Positions 16,130-24,507 of a stretch of DNA of 64,000 bases are shown in pieces. The position numbers and the translations under genes were made by a program. Source of the stretch: an uncultured Bacteroidales bacterium. GTDB taxonomy: Bacteria; Bacteroidota; Bacteroidia; Bacteroidales; UBA3824. How positions within the stretch are numbered: the first letter of the stretch is position 1; the number at the start of each line of letters is the position of its first letter. A model generated the notes under the pieces. That model saw only the letters and a program-made list of their open reading frames with translations. It was not told the DNA's origin and made no database searches. The stretch covers positions 1-64,000 of the forward strand of contig CALFIU010000091.1 of assembly GCA_937877455.1 (NCBI GenBank). The letters run 5' to 3'.

Positions 16130-18058
16130 ATGTCTAAAATTATTGGAATCGACTTAGGAACCACCAACTCATGTGTGGCAGTTTTGGAAGGTAACGAACC
16201 AGTTGTGATAGCCAACAGCGAAGGCAAACGCACAACTCCTTCAATTGTTGCATTCTTGGATAATGGCGAACGCAAAGTTGGCGATCCAGCAAAACGTCAA
16301 GCTATTACCAATCCACAAAACACAGTGTATAGTATAAAACGTTTTATGGGCGAAACATTCGATCGTGTTGCTCGTGAACGCGAACGCGTACCATACTCGG
16401 TGGTTGCAGGTAACAATAATACCCCTTGTGTAAAAATTAACGAGCGCAATTATACCCCACAAGAAATTTCGGCAATGGTGCTTCAAAAAATGAAGAAAAC
16501 AGCCGAAGATTACCTCGGACAAGAAGTTACAGAAGCTGTTATTACAGTTCCAGCTTACTTCAACGACAGCCAACGTCAAGCAACAAAAGAAGCAGGCGAA
16601 ATAGCAGGTCTTAAAGTAAGACGTATTATCAACGAACCTACTGCAGCATCTCTTGCATACGGTCTTGACAAAGGCGGCAAGGATATGAAAATTGCAGTTT
16701 TCGACCTTGGTGGTGGTACATTCGATATTTCTATACTCGAACTCGGCGATGGTGTATTTGAAGTAAAATCTACCAACGGAGATACTCACCTCGGTGGCGA
16801 CGACTTCGACCACAAAATCATCGATTGGATGGCCGACGAATTTCAGAAAAACGAAGGTGTTGACCTCCGCAAAGACGCTATGGCTCTTCAACGTCTTAAA
16901 GAAGCTGCAGAAAAAGCAAAAATTGAGCTTTCAAGTTCTACCACAACAGAAATAAATTTGCCTTACATTATGCCTGTTAATGGCGTTCCAAAGCACTTGG
17001 TAATGACTTTGACACGTGCAAAATTTGAGCAAATTTGCGATGATCTTATCAAAGCTACCATTGAGCCATGTCGTCAAGCATTGTCAGATGCGGGTATGCA
17101 AGCTTCTGACATCAACGAAGTAATACTTGTTGGAGGTTCTTCTCGTATCCCTGCGGTACAACAGATTGTAGAACAATTCTTTGGCAAAAAACCATCCAAA
17201 GGTGTTAATCCCGACGAAGTAGTTGCCGTAGGTGCTGCAATACAAGGCGGTGTACTCACTGGCGATGTTAAAGACGTACTTTTGCTTGACGTTACACCAC
17301 TTTCACTTGGTATTGAAACAATGGGCGGTGTAATGACAAAACTCATCGAAGCCAACACAACAATACCTTGCAAAAAAGCCGAAACATTTACAACTGCTGT
17401 AGATAACCAACCATCAGTTGAAATTCATGTACTTCAAGGCGAGCGTTCAATGGCAAAAGACAACAAAACACTTGGAAAATTCCACCTCGATGGTTTGCCA
17501 CCAGCCCCACGTAACGTTCCTCAAATAGAAGTAACATTCGACATAGATGCAAACGGTATTCTTAACGTTTCGGCAAAAGATAAAGCTACTGGCAAAGTTC
17601 AAAACATAAGAATTGAAGCTTCGTCAGGATTGAGCCAACAAGAAATAGACCGCATGAGAAATGAAGCCAAAGCCAACGAAGAAGCAGATAAACGCGAAAA
17701 AGAACGCATTGATAAAATAAATCAAGCAGATTCACTTATCTTCCAAACAGAGAAGGCTTTGAAAGAATATGGCGACAAAATACCTGCTGAAAAGAAAACT
17801 CCTATCGAAGAAGCTTTAAAAGAATTAAAAGAAGCTCATCAACGTCAGGATATTGCAGCTATTGATTCTGCATCAGCAAAACTCAACACTGTATTCCAAG
17901 CAGCAAGTCAAGAAATGTACAATGCAGGTGCTGGTCAACCCGGTGCTGGTGCTCAAGGCAATCCTCAACAAGGAAACCCTCAACAAGGACAACAAAACAA
18001 CAATAACAATAATAACGGCGGCGATGTAACCGATGTTGACTACGAAGAGGTAAAATAG
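16130..18058 (+). CDS. dnaK: Chaperone DnaK (Hsp70)
   Basis: A 642-residue Hsp70 of normal length. The ATPase domain starts with GIDLGTTNS, has the phosphate loop VFDLGGGTFDIS near residue 195 and the adenosine motif ILVGGSSRIP near 335. The conserved interdomain linker VLLLDVTPLSLG leads to the peptide-binding domain and a helical lid. The tail is a Gln/Asn/Gly-rich linker ending in DVTDVDYEEVK. It folds proteins in the cytoplasm with DnaJ and GrpE, whose genes are not adjacent here. The gene is monocistronic, with a terminator 24 bases after its stop and the CTGACA repeats upstream. Confidence 0.99.
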   Translation: MSKIIGIDLGTTNSCVAVLEGNEPVVIANSEGKRTTPSIVAFLDNGERKVGDPAKRQAITNPQNTVYSIKRFMGETFDRVARERERVPYSVVAGNNNTPCVKINERNYTPQEISAMVLQKMKKTAEDYLGQEVTEAVITVPAYFNDSQRQATKEAGEIAGLKVRRIINEPTAASLAYGLDKGGKDMKIAVFDLGGGTFDISILELGDGVFEVKSTNGDTHLGGDDFDHKIIDWMADEFQKNEGVDLRKDAMALQRLKEAAEKAKIELSSSTTTEINLPYIMPVNGVPKHLVMTLTRAKFEQICDDLIKATIEPCRQALSDAGMQASDINEVILVGGSSRIPAVQQIVEQFFGKKPSKGVNPDEVVAVGAAIQGGVLTGDVKDVLLLDVTPLSLGIETMGGVMTKLIEANTTIPCKKAETFTTAVDNQPSVEIHVLQGERSMAKDNKTLGKFHLDGLPPAPRNVPQIEVTFDIDANGILNVSAKDKATGKVQNIRIEASSGLSQQEIDRMRNEAKANEEADKREKERIDKINQADSLIFQTEKALKEYGDKIPAEKKTPIEEALKELKEAHQRQDIAAIDSASAKLNTVFQAASQEMYNAGAGQPGAGAQGNPQQGNPQQGQQNNNNNNNGGDVTDVDYEEVK

Positions 18059-18081
18059 GGTTGTTTTTGACAACTTAATAG

Positions 18082-18128
18082 AAAAAGACGGACAAATTGG
18101 ATTTCTACAACAATTTGCCCGTTTTTTT
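18082..18128 (+). terminator. Rho-independent terminator after dnaK
   Basis: ACGGACAAATTG pairs with CAATTTGCCCGT (one G-T pair) around a short loop and is followed by eight T. Confidence 0.85.
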
Positions 18129-18149
18129 TATAATTAACTTGAACATGGA

Positions 18150-18563
18150 TTGTCAGAAGAAGAAAAAGTAAATTTGAAGGCTGTTGGCAATTTCATTGTA
18201 CACAATCAAGACATGAATCTTGAAAAAAAATTTGCAGAGGACGACAACCCCCTACCCGACTTCAGTGTCTTTTCTGAAATCAAAGATTTCGATTATTACG
18301 GATTAATGGGAGGAACACAACAGATAGAAGTTGAATTGAAAATATATAGAATGGACACGTATCATTATCTTGTCAATACTAAGATGTTCATACGAGACAC
18401 TTATGGTGCTGACAAAGATGACATCAAAGGCATCGTTGATAAGAAAGTTTTAACACAAAGACTTCCTGCTTTCTACGTACTACAGAATTGTTTTGGCTGT
18501 CATCCCTTCATAACCGAGATAATCTACCAACATTCAGACATCATAAACACAGCAAACCTATGA
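18150..18563 (+). CDS. Small acidic protein of unknown function, TTG start
   Basis: A 137-residue frame opens with TTG (LSEEEKVNLKAVGN). An ATG four bases earlier is in another frame and stops at once, so either TTG is the start or the 5' end has been damaged. The protein has no signal peptide or membrane segment, is acidic at its start and has CFGCH near the end, which by itself is not evidence of heme. Its TGA overlaps the ATG of the next small gene (ATGA), indicating translational coupling. The function is unknown. Confidence 0.5.
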   Translation: MSEEEKVNLKAVGNFIVHNQDMNLEKKFAEDDNPLPDFSVFSEIKDFDYYGLMGGTQQIEVELKIYRMDTYHYLVNTKMFIRDTYGADKDDIKGIVDKKVLTQRLPAFYVLQNCFGCHPFITEIIYQHSDIINTANL

Positions 18564-18694
18564 CAACATCTACACCTCGTCCCCCGCTCAAAGAGCGTTC
18601 CCCGTGGCTTTGGGGTTGCCAAACGGTATTTCTATCGTTTGTAGCACTCTGCGTACTAATTATAATCGTGAATATCAAGATGGAAATATTGTAG
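18560..18694 (+). CDS. Small single-span membrane protein (44 residues)
   Basis: It starts within the stop of the preceding frame (ATGA overlap). The first 20 residues are polar and Pro-rich with PRPPLKERSPWLWGCQTVF. They are followed by one hydrophobic helix, LSFVALCVLIIIVNI. A near-copy of the N-terminal half lies 39 bases downstream at 18733. Conservation of the PRPPLKERS.WLWGCQTVF block between two copies supports real coding. The function is unknown. Confidence 0.55.
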   Translation: MTTSTPRPPLKERSPWLWGCQTVFLSFVALCVLIIIVNIKMEIL

Positions 18695-18732
18695 ATAATG
18701 AAAAAAAAATCATATTTTTGTAAAAATAACCT

Positions 18733-18849
18733 ATGACATCAAATACACCTCGTCCCCCACTCAAAGAGCGTTCCCTATGGCTTTGGGGATGCCAAACGGT
18801 ATTTATTTGTCACATATCAATGTACAATCTATTTTTATACAATCCTTGA
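18733..18849 (+). pseudogene. Truncated duplicate of the 44-residue membrane protein gene
   Basis: Residues 1-24 repeat the upstream small protein (TPRPPLKERSLWLWGCQTVF), with a few silent and conservative changes. The sequence then diverges and ends after 38 residues without the membrane helix. It looks like a tandem duplication of the 5' part, although a short expressed peptide cannot be excluded. Confidence 0.55.
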
Positions 18850-18941
18850 ATGTCTGAAAACTAATTTTTGTGTCGGCTTGTCATAGCTTTCGACAAAGCA
18901 AATTGTATGCACCCTACTATAAAAAGTATGCAAGTAGTGAT

Positions 18942-18973
18942 AAAAAAATGCTGCCTAATAAAATTAAGCAGCA
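18942..18973 (-). terminator. Rho-independent terminator after asd
   Basis: TGCTGCCTAAT pairs with ATTAAGCAGCA around a three-base loop. On the minus strand the stem is followed by seven T. Confidence 0.8.
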
Positions 18974-18995
18974 ATTTTTAATTTTCGGTAATTTT

Positions 18996-20006
18996 TTATT
19001 TTACGTTTCCTACTTTTATAAGGTATTCTGCAATTTGTACAGCATTGAGTGCCGCGCCTTTGCGAATTTGGTCGCCAGAAAGCCAAAATGTTAAGCCGTT
19101 TTCATCGCTAAGGTCTTTACGTACACGTCCAACGTAAACATCGTCTTTACCAGCAGTTTCAAGTGGCATTGGATAAACGAGTTCTGCTGGATTGTCTTGT
19201 AGTGTAACACCAGGAGCAGCAGCTATTGCTTTTTGAGCATCTTCTACAGAAATAGGGCTTTCGGTTTCTATCCATACCGATTCGCTATGGCTACGTAACG
19301 ACGAAACTCTTACACATGTTGCAGAACATTTAGCATCAGTGTGCATTATTTTGCGAGTTTCGTTAAACATTTTCATTTCTTCTTTGGTATAACCATTGGG
19401 TTGAAAAACGTCTATTTGTGGAATAACGTTGTAGGCAAGTTGGTGAGGAAATTTCTTTACGGTTACAGGTTGATTGTTGATAATTTCGGAATATTGTTGT
19501 TCCAACTCAGCCATTGCAGCTGCTCCTGCCCCACTTGCACTTTGATAACTTGAAACTCTAATCCTTTTTATGTGGCTAAGTTTTTCAAGCGGTTGTAAAA
19601 CTACCACCATCATTATTGTTGTGCAGTTTGGATTAGCAATTATTCCTCTTGGACGGTTGAGCGCATCTTCTGCATTACATTCTGGAACCACCAGTGGAAC
19701 ATCGTCTTCCATACGGAATGCGCTGGAATTGTCTATCATTACAGCACCATATTTTGTAATGTCGGCAGCATATTCTTTGCTTGTGCCAGCTCCAGCCGAG
19801 GTAAAAGCTATGTCAACATCTTTGAAATCATCGTTGTGTTGAAGCAATTTAACTTCAATTTCTTTTCCTCTAAAATTATATTTTGTACCTGCACTGCGTT
19901 GTGAACCAAACAAAACCAATTCGTCGATAGGAAAATTCCTTTGGTCTAAAATGCGCAAAAATTCTTGACCTACTGCGCCACTTGCGCCAACTATTGCTAC
20001 TTTCAT
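18996..20006 (-). CDS. asd: Aspartate-semialdehyde dehydrogenase
   Basis: A 336-residue enzyme that reduces aspartyl phosphate to aspartate semialdehyde with NADPH, the branch point to lysine, diaminopimelate, threonine and methionine. It starts with the nucleotide-binding motif GASGAVG (residues 7-13). The catalytic cysteine is Cys128 in NPNCTT, and the conserved SYQSASGAGAAAM and LRSHSESVWIE (active-site His) segments are present. The length is normal. It is monocistronic, with a consensus promoter and its own terminator. Confidence 0.97.
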   Translation of the reverse strand: MKVAIVGASGAVGQEFLRILDQRNFPIDELVLFGSQRSAGTKYNFRGKEIEVKLLQHNDDFKDVDIAFTSAGAGTSKEYAADITKYGAVMIDNSSAFRMEDDVPLVVPECNAEDALNRPRGIIANPNCTTIMMVVVLQPLEKLSHIKRIRVSSYQSASGAGAAAMAELEQQYSEIINNQPVTVKKFPHQLAYNVIPQIDVFQPNGYTKEEMKMFNETRKIMHTDAKCSATCVRVSSLRSHSESVWIETESPISVEDAQKAIAAAPGVTLQDNPAELVYPMPLETAGKDDVYVGRVRKDLSDENGLTFWLSGDQIRKGAALNAVQIAEYLIKVGNVK

Positions 20007-20035
20007 TTTCTGATTTATTTTTTGTTTTTATGCCG

Positions 20036-20066
20036 CAAATTTATTAAACCTCTTGTTTTTGCCAAA
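20036..20066 (-). promoter_or_regulatory. Promoter of asd
   Basis: On the minus strand: TTTG (20066-20063), 19 bases, then TAAATTTG (20043-20036). This is an exact Bacteroidota -33/-7 pair, 30 bases before the start codon. Confidence 0.75.
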
Positions 20067-20229
20067 CAAATTAAAAAAAAACAATATTTTTTTAACAAAG
20101 GATTTTGGTTATATTTTTTTATGCACTTTTGTTTACACTTTCAATTGATGTTTGAATATTTTTTTTGTTAAATGCTGCCAATATATTCGATAAATGTTTA
20201 ATTTAGCGGTCTAAATGTTAATTGTGAAT

Positions 20230-21573
20230 ATGAAAAAAATATTAACCTTTTTGGTTTTTGTAATGTTTTTTTATGGTGTAAGAGCGCAAGACACTATAAA
20301 AAACACATGTTATAATGCGCATTATTTAACTTTTGATATTGGTACTGGGTATCAGAGTCTTTTTTATGACCTTGACAAATTTGGACATCGCACCTCTGGC
20401 ATTGGATTCATGTCAAGAGTTGGCTATAGATGGTTTTTTGTACCTCATTGGGGAGTTGGTGTTGGGTTGACATACAACAATCTTCGTACTTTTTCTAAGC
20501 TCAATTTTACACAACAAGAAGGCTCCGACACAGTGATATTCAATAATTTTAAGGAGCGACAACGTACACAAGTATGGAAAATTCCAATTGGATTTTATTT
20601 TCAACATGAGTTGGGACGACATTGGACTTTCGGCGCAGGACTTGGTGTTGAATATGGATTGCTTGCCGACCAAAGTTATGTTGTTAAAAGCGGAACTTTT
20701 GACATTAGAAGCGAAAAATATAATGATGTTGGAGAATATTTTGCAGGCAAAACACATCTTAAAAACTTTTTATCAACCTTTGGAGAGATAAATTTTATGT
20801 ACGCGCTTTCTCACAAAGTTGATTTAGATTTGGGCATTTATGGCAGTTATGGTTTAACCGATATGGAAAAAAACAACGATTGCAATGTTTTTGAAGTTGC
20901 AGATAAACAATATTCGGGTATATTAAACTCAAAACTTGCCGATGATGTAAATAATGTTTCCTTAGGAATAATGGTAGGTTTAAGGGTTAGGCTTTCTAAC
21001 GGCAAACAACGTCAAAAGCAAGAAGATATGCCTACAGCTGTTGAGCAAAATAATGTTGTTGAAAATAACAATGTAGATAGTATTCCTGAGGTAATAAAGC
21101 CTGATAATACCGAAATTGTTGAAAATTCTGATACCTTGCCACAGAATAATGATGTACCAGAAGTTATTGAAAATGTTGTAGATAACAATGATGCAGATAC
21201 TATAAAAAAAATAATTGAACCGTTAAAAGAAGAGAAATTACCAACGCAAATAACTTTTGGGCTTAATAGTGCCGATAATCCTGGTATAGTTGAAAATGGC
21301 AAAAGTTTGGACGATATAGCTAAAATTTTGAAAGATAATCCAAACTCAAAACTCAAAATTGTTGGTCATACATGTAATCTTGGAACGCACGAAGTTAACT
21401 TACGTGTTGGTCAAAGACGTGCGGATTACGTTAAAAAAGAACTTTTGAAACGTGGAGTTAATAGTAATCAACTCATTACGCAAACAGCAGCCGAAACTTC
21501 GCCTATTGTACCAAATACATCGGAGGCTAACCGTAGAAAAAATCGACGTGTTGAGTTGTGGCTCATACACTAA
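20230..21573 (+). CDS. OmpA-family outer-membrane protein
   Basis: Upstream in-frame Met codons exist, but the one at 20230 gives the proper signal peptide (FLVFVMFFYGVRAQ), so the protein has 447 residues. The N-terminal 240 residues are an outer-membrane barrel domain (YLTFDIGTGYQSLFYD, then GVGVGLTYNN). A long linker rich in Asn, Asp and Val follows (about 255-340). The last 110 residues are an OmpA/MotB-type peptidoglycan-binding domain with LKIVGHTCNLG and the NLRVGQRRADYV and ANRRKNRRVEL motifs. It anchors the outer membrane to the cell wall. It is a single gene with a strong terminator. Confidence 0.92.
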   Translation: MKKILTFLVFVMFFYGVRAQDTIKNTCYNAHYLTFDIGTGYQSLFYDLDKFGHRTSGIGFMSRVGYRWFFVPHWGVGVGLTYNNLRTFSKLNFTQQEGSDTVIFNNFKERQRTQVWKIPIGFYFQHELGRHWTFGAGLGVEYGLLADQSYVVKSGTFDIRSEKYNDVGEYFAGKTHLKNFLSTFGEINFMYALSHKVDLDLGIYGSYGLTDMEKNNDCNVFEVADKQYSGILNSKLADDVNNVSLGIMVGLRVRLSNGKQRQKQEDMPTAVEQNNVVENNNVDSIPEVIKPDNTEIVENSDTLPQNNDVPEVIENVVDNNDADTIKKIIEPLKEEKLPTQITFGLNSADNPGIVENGKSLDDIAKILKDNPNSKLKIVGHTCNLGTHEVNLRVGQRRADYVKKELLKRGVNSNQLITQTAAETSPIVPNTSEANRRKNRRVELWLIH

Positions 21574-21593
21574 TATTGTTAGTTGTTAGTTTT

Positions 21594-21636
21594 AAACGGC
21601 AAGTTGTTGTTATAAAATAACTTGCCGTTTTTTTCA
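21594..21636 (+). terminator. Rho-independent terminator after the OmpA-family gene
   Basis: A perfect 12-bp stem (AAACGGCAAGTT / AACTTGCCGTTT) with a 13-base loop and a run of T. Confidence 0.9.
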
Positions 21637-21657
21637 TTTTTGGGGTAAATAATAAAG

Positions 21658-22443
21658 TTATTTGATTTCAAGAAATTCAACGGCGTTTTTATAAAGAATC
21701 ATTTCGCGCTGTAAATCAGAAATTTTAAGTTTCATAAATCTTTTAAGTTCATCGCAATGATCCCACATTGGATAGTCTGTGCCAAAGAAAAATTTTTCTG
21801 CACCATGTTTATTTATCATTTTTTCTGCCGTTGTATAATCAAGTTTCCAAAGCGTGCTTGATGTGTCGAACCAAACATGTTTGCCAACCAAAAATTCCAT
21901 TGCATCTTGCCATTGTGTATATCCGCCAAAATGTGCGGCTACAATTTTTAATTTTGGAAATTTATCGATAACATTGGCAATTCTTTTGGGTCCAGAAAAA
22001 TCGTATCTACAATCACCAGCATGCACAAGTATAGGCATTGATTTTTGCGATAAATAATCGTAAACAGCGTCCATTTTAGGGCTGTCAAACTCAAATCGTT
22101 GAAAATCGGGGTGAAGTTTTATACCTTTTATACCACGGTTTATAATGCGGTCTATTTCTGAAAAATTTTCGGCAAAATCTTGATGTAACGTACCAAAACC
22201 AATAAAACAATCGTGTTTTTCACATTCCGAAATTATAAAATCGTTGATGTGGGTTACTTGTTCGGGTTTTGTGGCGGTAGAATGCACTAAATATTTTTCT
22301 ACACCTATTTTATTACCACTTTCAATAAGTTTTTCAACACTGCCGTTATAGGCCATTTTGATGTTGTAAAAAGTTGAAATTGAATTAGTTGCTTTTTCTG
22401 CAATTTTTTCAGGATATATGTGTGCGTGAAAATCTATTACCAT
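21658..22443 (-). CDS. Amidohydrolase (amidohydrolase 2 family)
   Basis: A 261-residue cytoplasmic TIM-barrel metal hydrolase. Metal-ligand motifs are DFHAHIYPE at the start, KLHPDFQ in the middle, AAHFGG, and GTDYPMWD near residue 223. The layout matches the amidohydrolase-related (PF04909) family, which includes ACMSD-like decarboxylases and many uncharacterised hydrolases. The substrate is unknown. The gene is divergent from the Hdr-like operon. A TAnnTTTG-type sequence lies at 22461-22454, but so close to the start that it is doubtful as its promoter. Confidence 0.87.
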   Translation of the reverse strand: MVIDFHAHIYPEKIAEKATNSISTFYNIKMAYNGSVEKLIESGNKIGVEKYLVHSTATKPEQVTHINDFIISECEKHDCFIGFGTLHQDFAENFSEIDRIINRGIKGIKLHPDFQRFEFDSPKMDAVYDYLSQKSMPILVHAGDCRYDFSGPKRIANVIDKFPKLKIVAAHFGGYTQWQDAMEFLVGKHVWFDTSSTLWKLDYTTAEKMINKHGAEKFFFGTDYPMWDHCDELKRFMKLKISDLQREMILYKNAVEFLEIK

Positions 22444-22596
22444 TTTTTTATTTCAAAATTACTACACGTGTTTTAATTGATAATGGATTTAATGTTATTT
22501 TTTGTGAAATTTTTAATATAAAAAACAAACAAGTACAAATTAACATATTTTAACAATAAGAACGAATTTTGCGTAAATTTTCACGGTTTCAATGCT

Positions 22597-22604
22597 TAAT
22601 TTTG
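22597..22604 (+). promoter_or_regulatory. Probable -7 promoter element of the Hdr-like operon
   Basis: TAATTTTG matches TAnnTTTG and lies 51 bases before the Met at 22655. The element sits inside the longer open frame that starts at 22592, which supports the later start codon. A TTTG at 22568-22571 is somewhat far (25 bases) for a standard -33 element. Confidence 0.55.
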
Positions 22605-22654
22605 CACCGTGTTTTTTACTAAACCATGCAAACAGTCAAGTCAAAAATAAAATA

Positions 22655-23344
22655 ATGGAACTTCACGAACTTATAAAGCAGGACATACGCTATGAAGAAG
22701 CTGTTAATGCCTGCATGAATTGTGGAATGTGTACGTCAGTATGTCCAGCCGCAGAGTTTTCTGACTACGATCCTCGTATCCTTATGAACATAATCCAAAC
22801 TGGCGACGATGCTGAAATTGAAAAAATTTTAAAAAGCGATTATATATGGCTTTGCGGTCAGTGTATGAGTTGTAAAACACGTTGTCCGCGCAATAATGTT
22901 CCCGGTTTGCTTATAAATGTTTTAAGGCGTTATTCCCAAGAACTTGGTTATTTTACAGAAAGTCGTCGTGGCCGTCAGCAATATGCGCTCAATAAAGTGT
23001 TAAATGGCAACATTCTCAACCGCGGCTATTGCATTGTTCCTGCCGCTGTTAAACCAGAATTACATCCCGAACAAGGTCCCGTTTGGGAATGGATTTATCG
23101 CAATGCTGATGAGTTTTATGATCGTATGGGAGCAAATCTTGATAAGCCCGGTCCGGGTGTGTTGCGTAAAATTTCGCAAGACGACCTTGACGAGCTTAAA
23201 AAAATATACGACGAAACTGGCGCAACCGCGTTGAAAGATGCCATCGACAATTTCTCAAAACAAAAGGCAGAGGAACTTGGTTATGATGACGACGAAAACG
23301 GCATGGAACAATATTTTTTAGATACTTTTAAAGGTAAAATTTAG
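22655..23344 (+). CDS. HdrC-like 4Fe-4S subunit of a heterodisulfide-reductase-like complex
   Basis: A 229-residue ferredoxin-type protein. Two classical 4Fe-4S motifs are present: Cys20/23/26/30 (CMNCGMCTSVCP) and Cys67/70/73/77 (CGQCMSCKTRCP). They are followed by a helical tail of about 150 residues. This is the layout of the HdrC subunit of heterodisulfide reductase and of related Qmo-like proteins. It would pass electrons between the flavoprotein and the HdrB-like subunit. It is the first gene of a five-gene redox operon. Bacteroidales do not use coenzyme M/B heterodisulfide, so the real partner is another thiol, ferredoxin or quinone; the sequence does not tell. Confidence 0.9.
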   Translation: MELHELIKQDIRYEEAVNACMNCGMCTSVCPAAEFSDYDPRILMNIIQTGDDAEIEKILKSDYIWLCGQCMSCKTRCPRNNVPGLLINVLRRYSQELGYFTESRRGRQQYALNKVLNGNILNRGYCIVPAAVKPELHPEQGPVWEWIYRNADEFYDRMGANLDKPGPGVLRKISQDDLDELKKIYDETGATALKDAIDNFSKQKAEELGYDDDENGMEQYFLDTFKGKI

Positions 23345-23398
23345 ACAAATAGTTTTGCCAAAAAAGAAGTATTTAAGAACATTATTCAAAAATAGAAA

Positions 23399-24457
23399 AT
23401 GAAAAACCCTATTTATACAGTTAGCAAGAATTACAGAAAAGAAATTGCCGACGACAAATATTATTATGCTCGCAGTTGCATACGTCAAAATTTTTTTCCG
23501 GGTTCGGAGGTAACATTTCTTAAAATTTTACGCGAAAATCTTGGTCGTGATGTTATCGACGACCCACACCATACCACATGCACAGGTATTGGATACCATT
23601 CTGATGTAGTGCCATACGATACCATTCAAACAGTTGTTGCAAGGCATTTTGCGCTTATGACAGAGCATGGCTACGAAAACTTTGTAGCTTCGTGTGTTAC
23701 ATCTTTTGGTATGTATATCGAAATTACCGAAACATGGAAACATCACCCTGAACAACTTGAAAAAATACGCGAATATCTAAAAAAAGCAACGGGCAGAGAA
23801 TTTGAAGTACCTAAAAACATTGCACACACCAGCGATATTATCTATAAAAATCGTATGCGGATAGCAGAACAAATAAAATATCCGCTTGTAGACGCAAAAA
23901 CTGGTCGTCAACTCAAAATAGTTGACCACATAGGTTGCCACTATGCCAAAATGTTTCCAGAAAATGGAGAAGGAGGTGCAGAGTTTACCCAAGTGTTGCA
24001 AGCTATGATACGCGCATGGGGCGGTGCAACGGTAGATTATCCAGAAAGAAGACATTGTTGTGGGTTTGGTTTTAGGCAATATCTCGTACAAGCCAACCGT
24101 GGTTATTCGGTATCCAATAGTAAAAAAAAGTTTGAAAGTATGCAACCATACGAACCCGATGCAATACTTTGTAATTGTCCTGGTTGTGCTATGTTTATGG
24201 ATAGATGGCAATTTGTAATTAACGAAATGCACGGAATTAAATACGGTGCCAACAATACAATGATACCAGTTTTTACTTACGAAGAATTGGCAGGAATAGT
24301 TCTCGGTTACGATCCATGGGAACTTGGATTACAGATGCACCAAATAGATCCTCGACCATTTTTGGATAAACTTGGCATAAAATACGATTCCGACAAAATG
24401 TATAAAAATAAAGCAGGACGGCAAATAGGACAATATACACCGTCTCAAAGTAGATAG
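23399..24457 (+). CDS. HdrB-like CCG-domain subunit
   Basis: A 352-residue protein with two cysteine-rich (CCG) domains, like HdrB, the catalytic subunit that holds non-cubane 4Fe-4S clusters. The second site is canonical: Cys180 (IGCHYAKMF), Cys220-Cys221 (HCCGFGF) and Cys260/Cys263 (CPGC). The first site is reduced: Cys27, Cys61 in CTGIGYH (only one Cys where CC is usual) and Cys99 with Ser at the expected second position. This suggests that only one complete non-cubane cluster is made. It lies 54 bases after the HdrC-like gene. The electron acceptor is unknown. Confidence 0.88.
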   Translation: MKNPIYTVSKNYRKEIADDKYYYARSCIRQNFFPGSEVTFLKILRENLGRDVIDDPHHTTCTGIGYHSDVVPYDTIQTVVARHFALMTEHGYENFVASCVTSFGMYIEITETWKHHPEQLEKIREYLKKATGREFEVPKNIAHTSDIIYKNRMRIAEQIKYPLVDAKTGRQLKIVDHIGCHYAKMFPENGEGGAEFTQVLQAMIRAWGGATVDYPERRHCCGFGFRQYLVQANRGYSVSNSKKKFESMQPYEPDAILCNCPGCAMFMDRWQFVINEMHGIKYGANNTMIPVFTYEELAGIVLGYDPWELGLQMHQIDPRPFLDKLGIKYDSDKMYKNKAGRQIGQYTPSQSR

Positions 24458-24507
24458 AAACAAAAAAGAAAGTTTGGTTTTTTTATAAAAAAACAACATT
24501 ATATCAC

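Noticed and set aside
18541..18860. Insertion-sequence or MITE origin of the repeated WLWGCQTVF block
   Set aside because: The repeat is direct, not inverted, and codes for the same peptide, so a gene duplication is more likely.
22592..22654. N-terminal extension of the first Hdr-like gene
   Set aside because: A -7 promoter element lies inside it, and the later Met gives the normal family start.
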